Source: Colwellia sp. 1_MG-2023 (GTDB lineage: Bacteria > Pseudomonadota > Gammaproteobacteria > Enterobacterales > Alteromonadaceae). Taken from it: DNA of 64,000 nt. The stretch's first letter is position 1; every line of letters starts with the position of its first letter. Positions 37,210 to 48,943 of this stretch are shown here, piece by piece. The stretch is taken from NCBI RefSeq assembly GCF_030546755.1, contig NZ_JAUOPE010000006.1, positions 124,001-188,000 on the forward strand, written 5' to 3'. The notes under the pieces are model-generated. The model did not search any database and had not been told where the DNA came from. It saw only the letters and a program-made list of their open reading frames with translations. Both the position numbers and the translations under genes were made by a program.

Positions 37210-38670
37210 ATGAAAAATTTACTAATCATTGGTTTGCTTATTGGCGGACTGTCAGCATGTGGTAATTCAGACTCTAAAAGTGAAACCCCAACAGTTTCTG
37301 ATCCCAATCAATTTTTAACACTTCGAGAAACTATTGAAGATGACCTTGAACAAAATAATGCTGTAGCCGCTTCTGTTGCCATATATAAGGAAGGCGAAAT
37401 TATATTTGCTGAAGCATTTGGCGAAAAAATAAAAGATAGTGGCGTGGCAATAACACCTGATACCCTTTTTCAATTAGGTTCAACTACTAAAATGTTTACA
37501 GGTTTAGCAACATTACAATTAATACAGCAAGGCGTGTTAAGTAAAGATGATAAACTTGTAAATACTCTTCCAAACATTCAATACCCAAGTGTACAAGCGC
37601 AAACTTGGCAGGATATTAGTATCCATCATTTATTATCTAATCAAAGTGGTCTTTCTGATAGCTATATTGATAGTGACTCTAATAGTTCATTAGTTGATTA
37701 TATGACCACAGGTTACCCTCAATATAATCGTCAAATGAACCCCCCTGGAATATTTTACAATTATAGTAATCCTAACTTTTCGTACTTAGGAGCAATAGTC
37801 GAACATCTTACACAAACTCCTTATGTTGAGCATATGCAGCAGAGTGTTTTTGAGCCCTTAGGTATGTCACGTACGTGGCTCGACCGTAGCATGGTTATTG
37901 CTGACGGTGATTATGCACTTGGGTATCAAGAGGGTGATGAAGGCGGAATATTCATGACTGATATAAACCAAATTCCTTTGTTGCCGGCCACTTCTCCTGC
38001 GGGAGCTGAAACCTGGTCAACCCCTAAACAACAGTTAAAAATGGCTGAATTTTTACTTGAAGGTAATACTGATATATTGTCAGATGATTGGAGAAAAGAA
38101 ATAACTTCCGCTCAAATTAGTCAAGAATTTTTAGGGCTACCTAAATATTACGGATATGGTATGTTTGTTGAAGAGGGATTTGAGCACAATGAGGAATGGT
38201 ATCAAGAAAAAATTTGGCAACATGGTGGAAATACAACCGCTTATACAAATTTACTCTGGATATTACCTGAAAAGAAAATAGCTATTTCAATTATGAGCAG
38301 CGGCGGTTTTGATGATTTCAGTTCAAGCATGATAGCTGCTCTTGAGTCTGTTACTGAGTTAGTTTCGCCACAAGAAACACCCGTTATTCCAACAGAGCCT
38401 AACGAGTACTATAAACATGAAGGTACATACAGTACAGGTGAGTTAATAGTTTCTGTTTCTGAAGAAGATAATGAATTATACATTACTATCCCTGAATTTG
38501 ATGCTGAAAATGTTCCTTATGAGCCTAAGCTTGTACCCCTAGCTGACAAATCGTTCTATTTTGTGATTAATGATGGAGTCGATATGGTTACCTTTTTACC
38601 TCATCATGATGGCGGTGAGTCTGCTTATATTGTAAACAGAAACTTTGTTGGTATCAAAGACGGATATTAA
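37210..38670 (+). CDS. Serine hydrolase of the class C beta-lactamase family, lipoprotein
   Basis: 486 residues. The lipobox LSAC puts a lipidated Cys at residue 17. The beta-lactamase/DD-peptidase fold has Ser91-x-x-Lys94 (GSTTK), Tyr185-Ser-Asn187 (NYSNPNF) and a late HGG in WQHGGNTTAY. Such proteins are mostly peptidases or esterases rather than resistance enzymes. A C-terminal beta domain of ~90 residues follows. Position in the envelope is expected. Confidence 0.88.
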   Translation: MKNLLIIGLLIGGLSACGNSDSKSETPTVSDPNQFLTLRETIEDDLEQNNAVAASVAIYKEGEIIFAEAFGEKIKDSGVAITPDTLFQLGSTTKMFTGLATLQLIQQGVLSKDDKLVNTLPNIQYPSVQAQTWQDISIHHLLSNQSGLSDSYIDSDSNSSLVDYMTTGYPQYNRQMNPPGIFYNYSNPNFSYLGAIVEHLTQTPYVEHMQQSVFEPLGMSRTWLDRSMVIADGDYALGYQEGDEGGIFMTDINQIPLLPATSPAGAETWSTPKQQLKMAEFLLEGNTDILSDDWRKEITSAQISQEFLGLPKYYGYGMFVEEGFEHNEEWYQEKIWQHGGNTTAYTNLLWILPEKKIAISIMSSGGFDDFSSSMIAALESVTELVSPQETPVIPTEPNEYYKHEGTYSTGELIVSVSEEDNELYITIPEFDAENVPYEPKLVPLADKSFYFVINDGVDMVTFLPHHDGGESAYIVNRNFVGIKDGY

Positions 38671-38864
38671 TTGTTCTATAACCCAGAATAGAACACTTTA
38701 TGTGGATTGTTCAAATACCATTTTGAACAATCCTGTTGGATATGTCCTTTCTGAAATTAGTTCAACCTCATCAATTAAACACAAGATAGGTTATTAGCTA
38801 GTTCGAAAAATATAACTAATATACCTTCGTGATAATAGCTAATAAGATCAAAAGGATAATTAAG

Positions 38865-39458
38865 ATGAAACGTAAGTATTTGGTTACTTTTATATTAATC
38901 GCTGGAACATTAATTGGGTGTTCAGCGAATGATTATGGAAAAATGAGCCGTGGAAGTGGTATTTCAGAAGCTCTATTAGTTGAAAACTGTAAAGACATAA
39001 TTTGTAGATACGATAATTTAAAAGATCGAATCCAAGTGATTGCGAATGATATGAGTGTTTTTTTATCATTTTCTGATAGTGAAACCAGAACAATTCAATA
39101 TACTTGGATAAGTGGTAGCAATCAAATATCCATTGATGTTTTTTTAACTACGCTTTATGGTAATTGGTCGTATGTTGAATATGCAGAAGTTTTCATTGAT
39201 AAAAACATGGTTGCTAAGGTTTCAGGCCGAGCAGATCAAGTTCTCGGATATTTTGATGATTCGGTAAATGAACACGAAAAAATCGAAACTCTCACTGGTG
39301 TAATTGATATTGATACTGCTTTTACAATAGCAAAAGCGAACTATGAAAAAGTTACTATCAGATTTTATGGCAAAAGTGGATTTACTGATCTTGAGTTACC
39401 AAGAGAACATAAATTGATGAAGCTAGTTAACTTGGCTAAATCGAGTAATAAATTATAA
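38865..39458 (+). CDS. Hypothetical lipoprotein
   Basis: 197 residues from the ATG at 38865, chosen for the AAGGAT site before it. The signal ends with a lipobox-like LIGCSAND. The rest is a mixed alpha/beta periplasmic domain I do not recognise. Confidence 0.65.
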   Translation: MKRKYLVTFILIAGTLIGCSANDYGKMSRGSGISEALLVENCKDIICRYDNLKDRIQVIANDMSVFLSFSDSETRTIQYTWISGSNQISIDVFLTTLYGNWSYVEYAEVFIDKNMVAKVSGRADQVLGYFDDSVNEHEKIETLTGVIDIDTAFTIAKANYEKVTIRFYGKSGFTDLELPREHKLMKLVNLAKSSNKL

Positions 39459-39663
39459 TCAATGTATTTTTAAAGCATTTGTGCTTTTGAATTAGAATAA
39501 TTAGGTTTTACCGCATTTTTGAAATTTACAAATGTAACAATATCTATGGCATAGTTTATAATATTTATCATAAATTAATTTAAATCTAGTTCGCAGTTTA
39601 TTATAGTTTTTGTCAGAATTAGCAGTCATTTTTCTCACGATAGTATTCTTTAGGATAAAAGCT

Positions 39664-40917
39664 ATGATGAAGTCGGTTTCAGCCATAAATAAAGTTTTCT
39701 TCGCAGGTATGTTTAGTACCTTCTTTCTCTCTTGTACGTATGCTGAGGAGCAAGCTGTAGCTCCAATGTTAATTTCAGACTTAACAGAAACGCCAACATT
39801 TGAGCAATGCCAAGCTCGCTTTTTACATCAAGCCAAGCAACAAGGGTTAAGTGAAAATATTCATGGCATTATTCATCAGCTAACCCCGATTAAACGAGTG
39901 TTAACACTTGATAAAAATCAGCCAGAATTTGCCGAAAGTTTTGCACAATATGTCAATAAGCGGGTGTCGAGTTATCATATTAACAACGGGAAAAAACTGC
40001 TAAAAAAACATGCAGGATTATTTAATCAACTACACGAAAAATATGGTATTCCACCGCAATACCTTGTCTCTTTTTGGGGGCTAGAAACGGTATTTGGCAA
40101 ACACAAAGGTAAAATGTCGGTTTTAAACTCTATCGCGACGTTAGCCTGTGATAACCGTCGCAGTGATTATTTTACCTCTGAGCTTTTTGATTTGTTTAAT
40201 ATGATTGATGAACAACGTGTTTCTGTAGCACAACTTCAAGGCTCATGGGCTGGCGCTATGGGGCACATGCAGTTTATGCCTTCTGCTTATCGCAAATATG
40301 CCATTGATGGCGACGGTGATGATAAAGTTGATGTTTGGCAAAGTGAAGCAGATGCGATTACTACAGCAGCTAATTACTTAAATAAAATTGGCTGGGTTAA
40401 ACAAGAGCGCTGGGGAAGAGAAGTAAAATTACCAACGGATTTTGACTTTAGTGCCATTGCTTATGATAAACGTTATCCGTTATCGGTTTTTAAGACATTA
40501 GGCGTTAAACAAACTAACGGAAAGGCGTTACCTGATTATGATATTGATGCTGAATTAGTCTTACCAAACGGCCATCAAGGTCATGCGTTTTTAGTTTATC
40601 GAAATTTTGATGTCATTATGAATTGGAACTTATCAAAAAACTATGCGCTATCGGTTGGCATACTTGCCGATAAGCTAGTTGGTGGCAAAGGGGTTAGTTC
40701 GGTAAAAGCAGCTAAACCTTTACTATTTAGTCGTATTCAAATGCAGCAATTGCAAGCAAAACTTAATGAATTAGGTTTTGAAACGGGCAAACCTGATGGT
40801 ATTTGGGGGCCTAATAGTCGTAAAGCCATTCGAGCGTTTCAGCTGGAAAAAAATCTGATCGCCGATGGATTTCCTAACCAAGAGGTTTTTAAATCGCTCG
40901 GTCTAAGCCAAAGTTAG
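39664..40917 (+). CDS. Lytic murein transglycosylase, MltB family with peptidoglycan-binding domain
   Basis: 417 residues from the ATG at 39664 (AGGAT site). A signal peptide ends near TYAEE. The catalytic domain has WGLETVFGKHKG with the catalytic Glu, and GSWAGAMGHMQFMPSAYRKYA. The C-terminal ~60 residues are a PG_binding_1 domain (LQAKLNELGFETGKPDGIWG). It cleaves glycan strands with 1,6-anhydro product formation. A second family member without this C-terminal domain is at 59458. Confidence 0.92.
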   Translation: MMKSVSAINKVFFAGMFSTFFLSCTYAEEQAVAPMLISDLTETPTFEQCQARFLHQAKQQGLSENIHGIIHQLTPIKRVLTLDKNQPEFAESFAQYVNKRVSSYHINNGKKLLKKHAGLFNQLHEKYGIPPQYLVSFWGLETVFGKHKGKMSVLNSIATLACDNRRSDYFTSELFDLFNMIDEQRVSVAQLQGSWAGAMGHMQFMPSAYRKYAIDGDGDDKVDVWQSEADAITTAANYLNKIGWVKQERWGREVKLPTDFDFSAIAYDKRYPLSVFKTLGVKQTNGKALPDYDIDAELVLPNGHQGHAFLVYRNFDVIMNWNLSKNYALSVGILADKLVGGKGVSSVKAAKPLLFSRIQMQQLQAKLNELGFETGKPDGIWGPNSRKAIRAFQLEKNLIADGFPNQEVFKSLGLSQS

Positions 40918-41094
40918 TAAATACGGGTAAGCTATTAAAGCATTCTAGCCTCTAAATTTTATTAAGTTTTCATTAATTTTTTCATGTAGTTAACTAAATA
41001 CTTAACTGTAAATATTAAGTGACAATGGCTCATTGTCACTTAATTAAATAATATTCAACAATAAAGCTTATCCTAGCTATTCTCTGTGAAAAAC

Positions 41095-41106
41095 ACTTGA
41101 TATAAT
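41095..41106 (+). promoter_or_regulatory. glnS promoter, extended -10
   Basis: TGATATAAT (TG at 41098-41099, TATAAT at 41101-41106), 38 bases before the glnS start. No good -35 is present, as is usual with extended -10 promoters. Confidence 0.5.
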
Positions 41107-41144
41107 GCCGGCCATTAATATTCTATTTTATCGAGGTTCTGTGG

Positions 41145-42815
41145 ATGTCGGAAGTTGAAAACCGTCCAACTAATTTTATACGCCAAATAATTGATGCTGA
41201 TCTAGCAAGTGGTAAGCACACCAGTGTGCAGACGCGTTTTCCGCCTGAGCCTAATGGTTTTCTGCATATTGGTCATGCGAAAGCAATCTGTTTAAATTTC
41301 GGTATTGCCGAAGATTATAACGGCTTGTGTAATTTACGTTTTGACGACACTAACCCTGAAAAAGAAGACATCAATTACGTAAAGTCTATTCAAGAAGACG
41401 TGAAGTGGCTAGGCTTTCAATGGGCGGGCGATATTCATTATTCATCTGATTATTTTGATCGCTTGCATGCTTTTGCTGTTGAATTAATTGAAAAAGGCTT
41501 AGCGTATGTTTGTTTTCTTAATGGTGAAGAAGCGAAAGAATACCGTGGAACATTAAAAGCGCCAGGAAAAAATAGCCCATACAGAGATACCGCCGTTGAA
41601 GAAAACCTAGCCCTATTTGAAAAAATGAAAAATGGCGAATTTAAAGAAGGCGAATGTTCACTGCGTGCAAAAATAGATATGTCATCAAGCTTTATGTGTA
41701 TGCGTGACCCAATCATTTATCGTGTCAGGTTCGCTCATCATCATCAAACAGGTGATAAGTGGTGTATTTATCCGATGTACGATTTTACACATTGTTTATC
41801 AGATGCCATTGAAGGGATAACACATTCATTGTGTACGTTAGAATTTCAAGATAATCGTCGTTTATATGATTGGGTACTTGAACATGTTTCTATTGATACT
41901 ACTCCTCATCAGTATGAATCTTCACGTTTAAATCTTGAATATACCGTGATGAGTAAACGTAAACTTAATACCTTAGTAGAAGAAAACTTAGTAAGTGGTT
42001 GGGACGACCCACGTATGCCAACCATTGCTGCGTTTCGTCGTCGTGGTTATACGCCAAATTCAATTCGTGAATTTTGTAAACGTATTGGCGTTACTAAAAT
42101 GGATAACACCATTGAAATGGGCGTATTAGAAGCCTGTATTCGTGAAGATTTAAATGATCATGCGCCACGCGCTATGGCGGTGCTTGATCCGATTAAATTA
42201 GTGATTGAAAATTATCCACAAGATCAAGTGGAAGAGTTAACGGTAAAAAATCATCCAAGCGATGAATCACAAGGCACGCGTATTGTCCCTTTTGCTCGTG
42301 AACTTTATATTGAAGCGGAAGATTTTCGTGAAGAAGCGAACAAAAAGTACAAACGTTTAGTCCTTGATAAAGCGGTTCGTTTACGCGGTGCTTACGTGAT
42401 CACAGCTGTTCGTTGTGACAAAGACGCTGACGGTAAAGTCACCACCGTTTACTGTACTTACAATGAAGATACACTAGGTAAAAATCCTGAAGATGGTACG
42501 AAACCAAAAGGGGTTATTCATTGGGTCGCTGCTGAACAAAGTGTCGATGCGGAAATTCGTTTATATGATCGTTTATTTACCGTGGCAAACCCTGCGGCTG
42601 AAAGCGATTTTCAATCAGTGATTAATCCTGACTCTTTGATTACGATTGCACATGCGAAAGTTGAGCCGTCTTTAAAAAATGCGAAAGCTGAACAAGCATT
42701 TCAGTTTGAACGCCAAGGGTATTTTTGTTTAGATAACAAAGATGCTACAGCCGATAAATTAGTGTTTAATCGTACTGTTGGTTTGCGTGATACTTGGGCG
42801 AAAATATCCGGTTAA
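41145..42815 (+). CDS. glnS: Glutaminyl-tRNA synthetase
   Basis: 556 residues, standard length. The class I motifs are [12 protein letters not shown] (HIGH) and VMSKRKL (KMSKS). RFPPEPNG and the DDTNPEKE segment are characteristic of GlnRS. C-terminal beta-barrels read the anticodon. It charges tRNA-Gln directly, as in most gammaproteobacteria. Confidence 0.98.
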   Translation: MSEVENRPTNFIRQIIDADLASGKHTSVQTRFPPEPNGFLHIGHAKAICLNFGIAEDYNGLCNLRFDDTNPEKEDINYVKSIQEDVKWLGFQWAGDIHYSSDYFDRLHAFAVELIEKGLAYVCFLNGEEAKEYRGTLKAPGKNSPYRDTAVEENLALFEKMKNGEFKEGECSLRAKIDMSSSFMCMRDPIIYRVRFAHHHQTGDKWCIYPMYDFTHCLSDAIEGITHSLCTLEFQDNRRLYDWVLEHVSIDTTPHQYESSRLNLEYTVMSKRKLNTLVEENLVSGWDDPRMPTIAAFRRRGYTPNSIREFCKRIGVTKMDNTIEMGVLEACIREDLNDHAPRAMAVLDPIKLVIENYPQDQVEELTVKNHPSDESQGTRIVPFARELYIEAEDFREEANKKYKRLVLDKAVRLRGAYVITAVRCDKDADGKVTTVYCTYNEDTLGKNPEDGTKPKGVIHWVAAEQSVDAEIRLYDRLFTVANPAAESDFQSVINPDSLITIAHAKVEPSLKNAKAEQAFQFERQGYFCLDNKDATADKLVFNRTVGLRDTWAKISG

Positions 42816-42867
42816 TATTGTTTAAATTATCAGTTTTATAAAAGAAAATTTTAAACAAATTGTTGAT

Positions 42868-42906
42868 AAAGGTGTAAGCTAACAGTGATTAGTTTACACC
42901 TTTTTT
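42868..42906 (+). terminator. Rho-independent terminator after glnS
   Basis: AAAGGTGTAA/TTACACCTTT with a ~16-base loop, followed by T residues. Confidence 0.8.
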
Positions 42907-42964
42907 ATCACTATTTTTTAGCAAACATTTGAAGAAAAACTTTTAACATCTTAAGGAGAAGTAC

Positions 42965-43534
42965 ATGAAACATATTATTTTAGGCGTCGGGTTATTGATA
43001 CTTTCATGGCAAAGTTTCGCAGAGCAATCGTTATCAAAAGCATTATTAGAGAAATATGTTTCAACGATTGAAAAATTTCAAGGGCTTGAAGATAAATACC
43101 CTGCAATGGACGCTGAGTTAGAAAATTTGTTGCAGATGACTCCAGATGCAGCGATTAATAAAATTAAAGGAATGCAAGCGTATGGCGACATAGAAAAGAT
43201 AGTGAAAGCTGCCGGTTATGATAGTTTTGAACAGTTTTATCAGCAATCTTTTCGTATTATGTCGAGTATGTTTGCAGTGCAAATGCAACAGATGCCTGAT
43301 AGCGTAGAGTCGATGAGTGAAATGTTGAACAGTACCGTTGAGCGTATGAAAAAAAGTGGTATGCCGGCTGAGATGATCAGCAAAATGGAAAAAGAAATGG
43401 CGGCGCAAAAAGCTAATATCGACAGTATGGCAACATTGGCAAAAAGTGCTAGCAACGAAGACATCGCTTTTATGAAAGAAAACATGATGTGGTTAATGAG
43501 CATTATGCCAAACGGTATCGCAACTAACCAATAA
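42965..43534 (+). CDS. Hypothetical exported, Met-rich helical protein
   Basis: 189 residues with a signal peptide (cleavage after SFA) and an AAGGAG ribosome site. The mature part is helical and unusually rich in Met (for example SSMFAVQMQQMP and ENMMWLMSIMP). Met-rich periplasmic helices can bind copper or act as chaperones, but nothing here proves it. No family recognised. Confidence 0.7.
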   Translation: MKHIILGVGLLILSWQSFAEQSLSKALLEKYVSTIEKFQGLEDKYPAMDAELENLLQMTPDAAINKIKGMQAYGDIEKIVKAAGYDSFEQFYQQSFRIMSSMFAVQMQQMPDSVESMSEMLNSTVERMKKSGMPAEMISKMEKEMAAQKANIDSMATLAKSASNEDIAFMKENMMWLMSIMPNGIATNQ

Positions 43535-43673
43535 CTGACTTAAATTCAGCATTTTCCAAACACTAATAACCCTAAATAAACTAACTGTGTAGTATCAGTT
43601 AGTGTAAATGTGTAGCTGTTTTTATTGAGCAAATCTTTCTACACTCGATGAAAATTTTTTAAAACCTTTAATT

Positions 43674-44546
43674 ATGCTGAAAAAACTGATCCCTTTTCTT
43701 TTCGTTTTATTATGGAGCACTGGTTTTATTGGTGCTAAATATGGATTACCTTACGCGTCTACCGGAGATTTTTTATCAATTAGAACCTTGGCCAATATTG
43801 TCGTGTTTGTTTTATTGATTGTGATATTAAAGCAGCCAAAACTTACCGCTAAACAAATTGGTCACGCCATGGTGACAGGTTTACTTATTCATGGTGCTTA
43901 TTTAGGTGGCGTATTTGGCGCGATTGAATACGGTATTCCTGCCGGATTAACGGCAATTATTGTCGGATTACAACCTTTGTTTACGGCTATGTTAGCGGTC
44001 TTTATTTTTAAAGAAAAAGTGAATCGCTGGCAATGGTTGGCCTTAGTTTTAGGATTAAGTGGTTTAATGTTAGTGGTATCAGCGAGTTTAGCGTTCACTC
44101 ATGTGTCGATGAATGCTTTGTTGCTAGCTTTTATTGCGTTAATAGGCATTACCTTCGGCACCTTATACCAAAAAAGATTTTGTCAAAAGCAGCCTTTATT
44201 ACCTTCGGTTTGCTGGCAATATATTGCTAGTTTACTTATTTTTCTGCCGATTGTTTTTGTTAGTGACTCTCAACCTATTACTTGGAATATTGAGTTTATT
44301 CTTTGTTTAACTTGGCTTGTTTTAGCGCTTTCTGTTACTGCTATTTTGTTACTGATGTATATGGTGGAACAAGGAGATTCATCAAAGGTTACTGCTTATT
44401 TTTATTTAGTACCACCTGCTACTGCGCTTGAAGCCTGGCTATTGTTTGATGAGCAATTGGCACTTTCTAGTGTATTAGGCATGGTATTATGTGCTATCAG
44501 TGTTTATGTGGTGAATAAGCCAAAGCAAAATATTGTAAAAATTTAA
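43674..44546 (+). CDS. EamA/DMT family permease
   Basis: 290 residues with ten predicted membrane spans in two EamA repeats (first ending near LMLVVSASL, second with TAILLLMYMVEQGDSSKVTAYFYLVPP). The opening FLFVLLWSTGFIGAKYGLPYA is typical of drug/metabolite exporters of the RhtA/YdcZ-like type. Substrate not predictable. Confidence 0.9.
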   Translation: MLKKLIPFLFVLLWSTGFIGAKYGLPYASTGDFLSIRTLANIVVFVLLIVILKQPKLTAKQIGHAMVTGLLIHGAYLGGVFGAIEYGIPAGLTAIIVGLQPLFTAMLAVFIFKEKVNRWQWLALVLGLSGLMLVVSASLAFTHVSMNALLLAFIALIGITFGTLYQKRFCQKQPLLPSVCWQYIASLLIFLPIVFVSDSQPITWNIEFILCLTWLVLALSVTAILLLMYMVEQGDSSKVTAYFYLVPPATALEAWLLFDEQLALSSVLGMVLCAISVYVVNKPKQNIVKI

Positions 44547-44659
44547 AGGCGAATAATTTATTTTATTTGAATGAAAATTTTACTTGTTCGGGTCTATTGG
44601 TATTCATATGAATTATCATTTTATTGTCATTAAACGTAAATAAACAAAAGAAGAGATTT

Positions 44660-45328
44660 ATGAATAAAACTATCTTTGCTAGTGCCTTAATTTTATTGTC
44701 ATTTTTTCAATCATCTGTATTAGATGCAAAAACACAAAAAATGGAGCAAGTCGTTAAAAGCGATATTGCTGAAACGGCTGATCTAGTATCGCCTTTATTA
44801 AATGGTCAAATGCTCCCTGAAATCGCAGTGACCACAGTTGAAGGAAAAAGTGTTCAATTAGCAGATTATTTAAACGGGCAAAAAACCATCCTATTTTTTT
44901 ACCGCGGTGGTTGGTGTCCATTTTGTAATACTCAAATGGGACAATTACAAGCAATAGAAGGTGAGTTGAAAAACTTAGGCTTTAAGCTGGTTGGTATTTC
45001 TACCGATGCTCCTGATGATTTAAAGAAAAGTATTGATAAACGTGAGCTGTCTTATGACCTACTATCTGACTATCAATCGAAAGTTAGCTCAGCATTTGGT
45101 TTATCATTTTTCACCTCTGAGCAAACTACCAGTCGTTATGTGGCTAAAATGAATTTAAAAAATCCTTTGCAAAAGAATCAAGCAGGCGATGAACGCTTAG
45201 TTTTACCTGTGCCAGCTATTTACGTGATTGATAGTAAAGGATTAATACAATTTAATTATGTTAATCCAAATTTTAAAGTTCGTTTACATTCTGATTTATT
45301 ATTAAAAGCGGCAGAATTAGTAAAGTAA
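44660..45328 (+). CDS. Exported peroxiredoxin-like (AhpC/TSA) protein
   Basis: 222 residues from the ATG at 44660, preceded by AAGAAGAG. A signal peptide-like N-terminus (MNKTIFASALILLSFFQ) suggests export to the periplasm. The thioredoxin-fold domain has FFYRGGWCPFCNTQMGQL with a CxxC motif, and later LVLPVPAIYVIDSKG with the cis-Pro. This is the form of AhpC/TSA-like proteins with a CPxC site and unclear substrate. Confidence 0.85.
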   Translation: MNKTIFASALILLSFFQSSVLDAKTQKMEQVVKSDIAETADLVSPLLNGQMLPEIAVTTVEGKSVQLADYLNGQKTILFFYRGGWCPFCNTQMGQLQAIEGELKNLGFKLVGISTDAPDDLKKSIDKRELSYDLLSDYQSKVSSAFGLSFFTSEQTTSRYVAKMNLKNPLQKNQAGDERLVLPVPAIYVIDSKGLIQFNYVNPNFKVRLHSDLLLKAAELVK

Positions 45329-45379
45329 TCAGAGCTTGAGAGCTTTAGCTGTATATAAACGTATTTATCACAAAAAGGT

Positions 45380-45413
45380 AAAAAGCCTGTTGTAAGTCAA
45401 CAGGCTTTTTTTT
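45380..45413. terminator. Bidirectional terminator between peroxiredoxin-like gene and trp operon
   Basis: AAAAAGCCTGTTG/CAACAGGCTTTTT with a TAAGT loop and T runs in both directions. Confidence 0.9.
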
Positions 45414-45448
45414 ACTTATTTCGTCCTGAAATAGTTGCGCAGCAAGCT

Positions 45449-46312
45449 TTATTGTTTTGTGGCTGCTTTCATAGAACTGACAAACTCATGTAACGCACTT
45501 AGCATGGCTGTATTATCTGATAAGTGATTTTCAATAATTTTTACCACCGCTGATCCACTAATTGCGCCGGCAGCACCAGCATTTAATGCATCTTTAACTT
45601 GTTGTGGCTGCGAAATACCAAAACCTATTACCGCGGGCGCTGCTTGATGATTTTTTAATGAAGCAATTAATTCATGCGCGGCAACATTTGCGGTTGGCTT
45701 ACTTGTTTCATTTTCAATAGCATCAACCCCGGTAACACCTGCACGGCTTAATACGTATGTATAGCCATGACTATACGCCGCTACTTTTTGTAATGTTTCT
45801 TCGCTGGCGTTAGGAGGCGCAATAAAAATGGGCGCTATGTTTGCTCCCAGTGCTGCATTTCTAAATTGCTCGCTTTCCCGAATAGGTAAGTCTGCGATCA
45901 ATATAGAATCGACGCCAGCATTGGCCATATCTTGATAAAACTTATTGATGCCTCTGGCAAAAACTAAGTTACCGTAAAGTAATAAACCGATAGGAATTTG
46001 CGGGGCGTATTCTCTGATCTGCTTTAATATATCAAGACAAACGTCAGTGTTTGTGCCAGTTGCTATGGCGCGTTTTCCTGCTTCTTGAATGATAATGCCG
46101 TCAGCACTGGGATCTGAAAAAGGGATCCCTAATTCTAACGCATCAGCGCCAGCATCAATTAACGTTTTGATGATTGCCAGAGATTGCTCAGGGTTAGGAT
46201 CACCAATTGCGACAAAAGGAATAAAAGCGCCTTCATTTTTCGCGGAGAGTTCGTGAAAACAATCGATATAACGCTGACCTGCTTTTTGGTTTTGTGCTTG
46301 TAGTTGCGTCAT
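45449..46312 (-). CDS. trpA: Tryptophan synthase alpha subunit
   Basis: 287 residues. The TIM barrel has the catalytic acids in [14 protein letters not shown] (second catalytic residue region) and in the N-terminal [17 protein letters not shown] segment. [10 protein letters not shown] and GSAVVKIIE form the phosphate-binding end. It cleaves indole-3-glycerol phosphate and passes indole to TrpB. Its ATG overlaps the trpB stop by one base. Last gene of the operon. Confidence 0.97.
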   Translation of the reverse strand: MTQLQAQNQKAGQRYIDCFHELSAKNEGAFIPFVAIGDPNPEQSLAIIKTLIDAGADALELGIPFSDPSADGIIIQEAGKRAIATGTNTDVCLDILKQIREYAPQIPIGLLLYGNLVFARGINKFYQDMANAGVDSILIADLPIRESEQFRNAALGANIAPIFIAPPNASEETLQKVAAYSHGYTYVLSRAGVTGVDAIENETSKPTANVAAHELIASLKNHQAAPAVIGFGISQPQQVKDALNAGAAGAISGSAVVKIIENHLSDNTAMLSALHEFVSSMKAATKQ

Positions 46313-47553
46313 TATTTATTCTCCTTGTCAGCTGACGTTTCTTCAGGATGCAACACCGTATGAACATGAGCTAAATCTTTATCACCACGACCTGATAAGT
46401 TGACTAAAATTACCGTTTCTTCAGTCGCGGCTTCTGCCATTTTTAAGGCTTGTGCAAGAGCATGCGAAGACTCTAAAGCCGGAATTATCCCTTCGGTACT
46501 TGCTAAGGTTTGAAACGCCGCTAAAGCTTCGTCATCGTTAATCGGCACATATTGCGCACGACCAGTTTCTTTTAAAAAGGCATGTTGTGGACCAACAGCG
46601 GGGTAATCAAGGCCGGCAGAAACCGAGTATGACTCTTCTATTTGGCCGTATTGATCTTGCATAATATAAGTGTAATTACCATGCAACATCCCTTTAGTGC
46701 CAGCAGCAAGGGTTGCTCCGTGTTTGTCGGTATCAATACCTTTACCACCCGCTTCTACACCAATTAATTTCACTGATTCTTCATGGATAAAATCATTGAA
46801 CATGCCAATAGCATTTGAACCACCACCGACACAAGCAATCACGTAGTCAGGCAATTTACCTTCTTGGGTTAAAATTTGCTGTTTGGCTTCTTCTCCTATC
46901 ATTTTTTGAAAATCACGAACGATAGTCGGGAATGGGTGAGGGCCGGCCGCCGTACCTAATAAATAATGGGCATTGTCATAGTTTGCTGACCAGTCACGCA
47001 GCGCTTCATTAACGGCATCTTTTAATGTGCCTGAGCCTGCGGTTACAGGGATGACCGTTGCGCCCATCAGCTTCATGCGAAAAACATTTGGTTGTTGACG
47101 CTGACAATCAACGGCGCCCATATAAACCTTACATTGTAACCCTAAAAGTGAACAGGCAATGGCGGTTGCCACACCATGTTGACCAGCGCCTGTTTCAGCG
47201 ATGATTTCTGTTTTCCCCATGCGTTTTGCTAACAAGGCTTGTCCCAACACTTGGTTGGTTTTATGGGCGCCACCATGTAATAAATCTTCACGTTTTAAAT
47301 AGATTTTTGCTAACGGATTTTTGGATAAATTTCTTGTTAACGTTAAGGGCGTTGGACGACCCGCATAGTTAGTTAATAAATCATTAAATTCATCGAGAAA
47401 GCTTTGGTCTTGCTGTGATTCAATATAGGCCTGTTCAAGTTGTTCAAGCGCTGGTACTAATAATTCACCAACGAACATGCCACCAAACTCTCCAAAATAA
47501 GCGGGCAATGTTTGTTTCTTGGCTGACGAATTTTCTATTGTTTTGTTTGTCAT
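46312..47553 (-). CDS. trpB: Tryptophan synthase beta subunit
   Basis: 413 residues from the ATG at 47553 (MTNKTIEN), which follows the trpCF stop by one base; a longer frame starting in trpCF is unlikely. The PLP lysine is in GGAHKTNQV, and GSNAIG binds the cofactor phosphate. It joins indole and serine to make tryptophan. Confidence 0.97.
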   Translation of the reverse strand: MTNKTIENSSAKKQTLPAYFGEFGGMFVGELLVPALEQLEQAYIESQQDQSFLDEFNDLLTNYAGRPTPLTLTRNLSKNPLAKIYLKREDLLHGGAHKTNQVLGQALLAKRMGKTEIIAETGAGQHGVATAIACSLLGLQCKVYMGAVDCQRQQPNVFRMKLMGATVIPVTAGSGTLKDAVNEALRDWSANYDNAHYLLGTAAGPHPFPTIVRDFQKMIGEEAKQQILTQEGKLPDYVIACVGGGSNAIGMFNDFIHEESVKLIGVEAGGKGIDTDKHGATLAAGTKGMLHGNYTYIMQDQYGQIEESYSVSAGLDYPAVGPQHAFLKETGRAQYVPINDDEALAAFQTLASTEGIIPALESSHALAQALKMAEAATEETVILVNLSGRGDKDLAHVHTVLHPEETSADKENK

Positions 47554-47554
47554 G

Positions 47555-48943
47555 TTAGTAATTCCGTATTTGCGTGAATACTTGTTGAAGTTTTTCACGA
47601 CACTTTATGCCTGGACTTTGCTCAACACCTGAGTTGATATCCAAACCAAATAATTCTTGTGTGGTTAGCTGTTCAAGCGCGTTGTCAATATTATCGCTAT
47701 TTAAGCCGCCAGCTAAAAAGCAGCTTGATAAGTCTTGCTCACTATCGGCTAACGCTTGCCAGTTAAATGCTTGACCACTGCCAGCATTTTTTCCATCTAA
47801 AACATATTGTTGCGCATTAACAGTAAACGCTGGCACATGCTGCTGAACCGCGATTGCTTTCCAAATTTGACAATTTTCAGGCAATTGCTGTTGTAACTTG
47901 TCAATGTATTCTTGGTCTTCATCGCCATGTAATTGTACGGCAAAAAGGTTTAATTGTTGCGCTAATGCAGCAATGTCTTGGCGTTTATGGTTGACAAAAA
48001 CCCCGACATAATTAAGTGATGGAACTTTTTGGGTAATGGTTAATGCTTGTTCTGGTGTAATGCAGCGTGGCGATTTTTCGGCAAAAATTAACCCGCCATA
48101 TTGCGCGCCAGCTTCAATGGCCATTTGTGCTTGTTCAGGCGTTGTTAAACCGCACACTTTATTGTTGCCGTATATTAACGTGCGGCATGCAAGATCAATA
48201 TCTTGTTGCGCCATAACCGAACTGCCTACTAAAAACCCGTCCACAGCAGGAGCTAGTTCTCGTACCTGTGCGTTAGTATAAATACCTGACTCAGAAATAA
48301 CGATTCTATCGGCAGGTAAGCTTGGTGCATAATCAAACGTACGGGCTATATCGGTAGAAAGATCACGTAAATTGCGATTATTGATACCGATTAACTTTGC
48401 CCCTAATTGCACGGCGCGATCGCGTTCTTCATCGTTAGATATTTCCGTTAAAATCGCTAAATTATAGTGTTCGGCAACTTCAGCTAGAGTTCTATATTCC
48501 TCATCTGAAAGCACACTTAACATAAGTAATATTGCATCAGCGCCATAATAACGTGCAAGATGAACTTGATAAGGTTCAATAAAAAAATCTTTATTTAATA
48601 CTGGGCAGCTGACGGTATCGGTGACTATTTTTAAATACTCAAATTTACCTTGAAAATATTTTTCATCAGTCAACACTGAAATGGCTGCCGCGTATTTATC
48701 GTAAATTTGACAAATGGCTTTTGGATCAAAGTCAGCTCTGATCAAACCTTTTGACGGTGAGGCTTTTTTGCATTCTAGAATAAAACCAGCCTGACTTTTT
48801 CCTTGTTTACGATCAAGCGCCGCATACATGTCTTTTGTGGTTGGCTTTAACTCATCAATAAAGCTCGCTAAAGGTTTATCAATTTTTAATTGCGCTATTT
48901 CAATGCGTTTATCAGCAACTATTTTTTCTAATACATTTGCCAT
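47555..48943 (-). CDS. trpC: Bifunctional indole-3-glycerol phosphate synthase / phosphoribosylanthranilate isomerase
   Basis: 462 residues combining two TIM barrels: IGPS (residues ~1-255, with [12 protein letters not shown] and ISESGI) and PRAI (~256-462, with [12 protein letters not shown] and LAGGLNSDN). The trpC(F) fusion is the usual enteric form. Overlaps trpD by one base. Confidence 0.97.
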   Translation of the reverse strand: MANVLEKIVADKRIEIAQLKIDKPLASFIDELKPTTKDMYAALDRKQGKSQAGFILECKKASPSKGLIRADFDPKAICQIYDKYAAAISVLTDEKYFQGKFEYLKIVTDTVSCPVLNKDFFIEPYQVHLARYYGADAILLMLSVLSDEEYRTLAEVAEHYNLAILTEISNDEERDRAVQLGAKLIGINNRNLRDLSTDIARTFDYAPSLPADRIVISESGIYTNAQVRELAPAVDGFLVGSSVMAQQDIDLACRTLIYGNNKVCGLTTPEQAQMAIEAGAQYGGLIFAEKSPRCITPEQALTITQKVPSLNYVGVFVNHKRQDIAALAQQLNLFAVQLHGDEDQEYIDKLQQQLPENCQIWKAIAVQQHVPAFTVNAQQYVLDGKNAGSGQAFNWQALADSEQDLSSCFLAGGLNSDNIDNALEQLTTQELFGLDINSGVEQSPGIKCREKLQQVFTQIRNY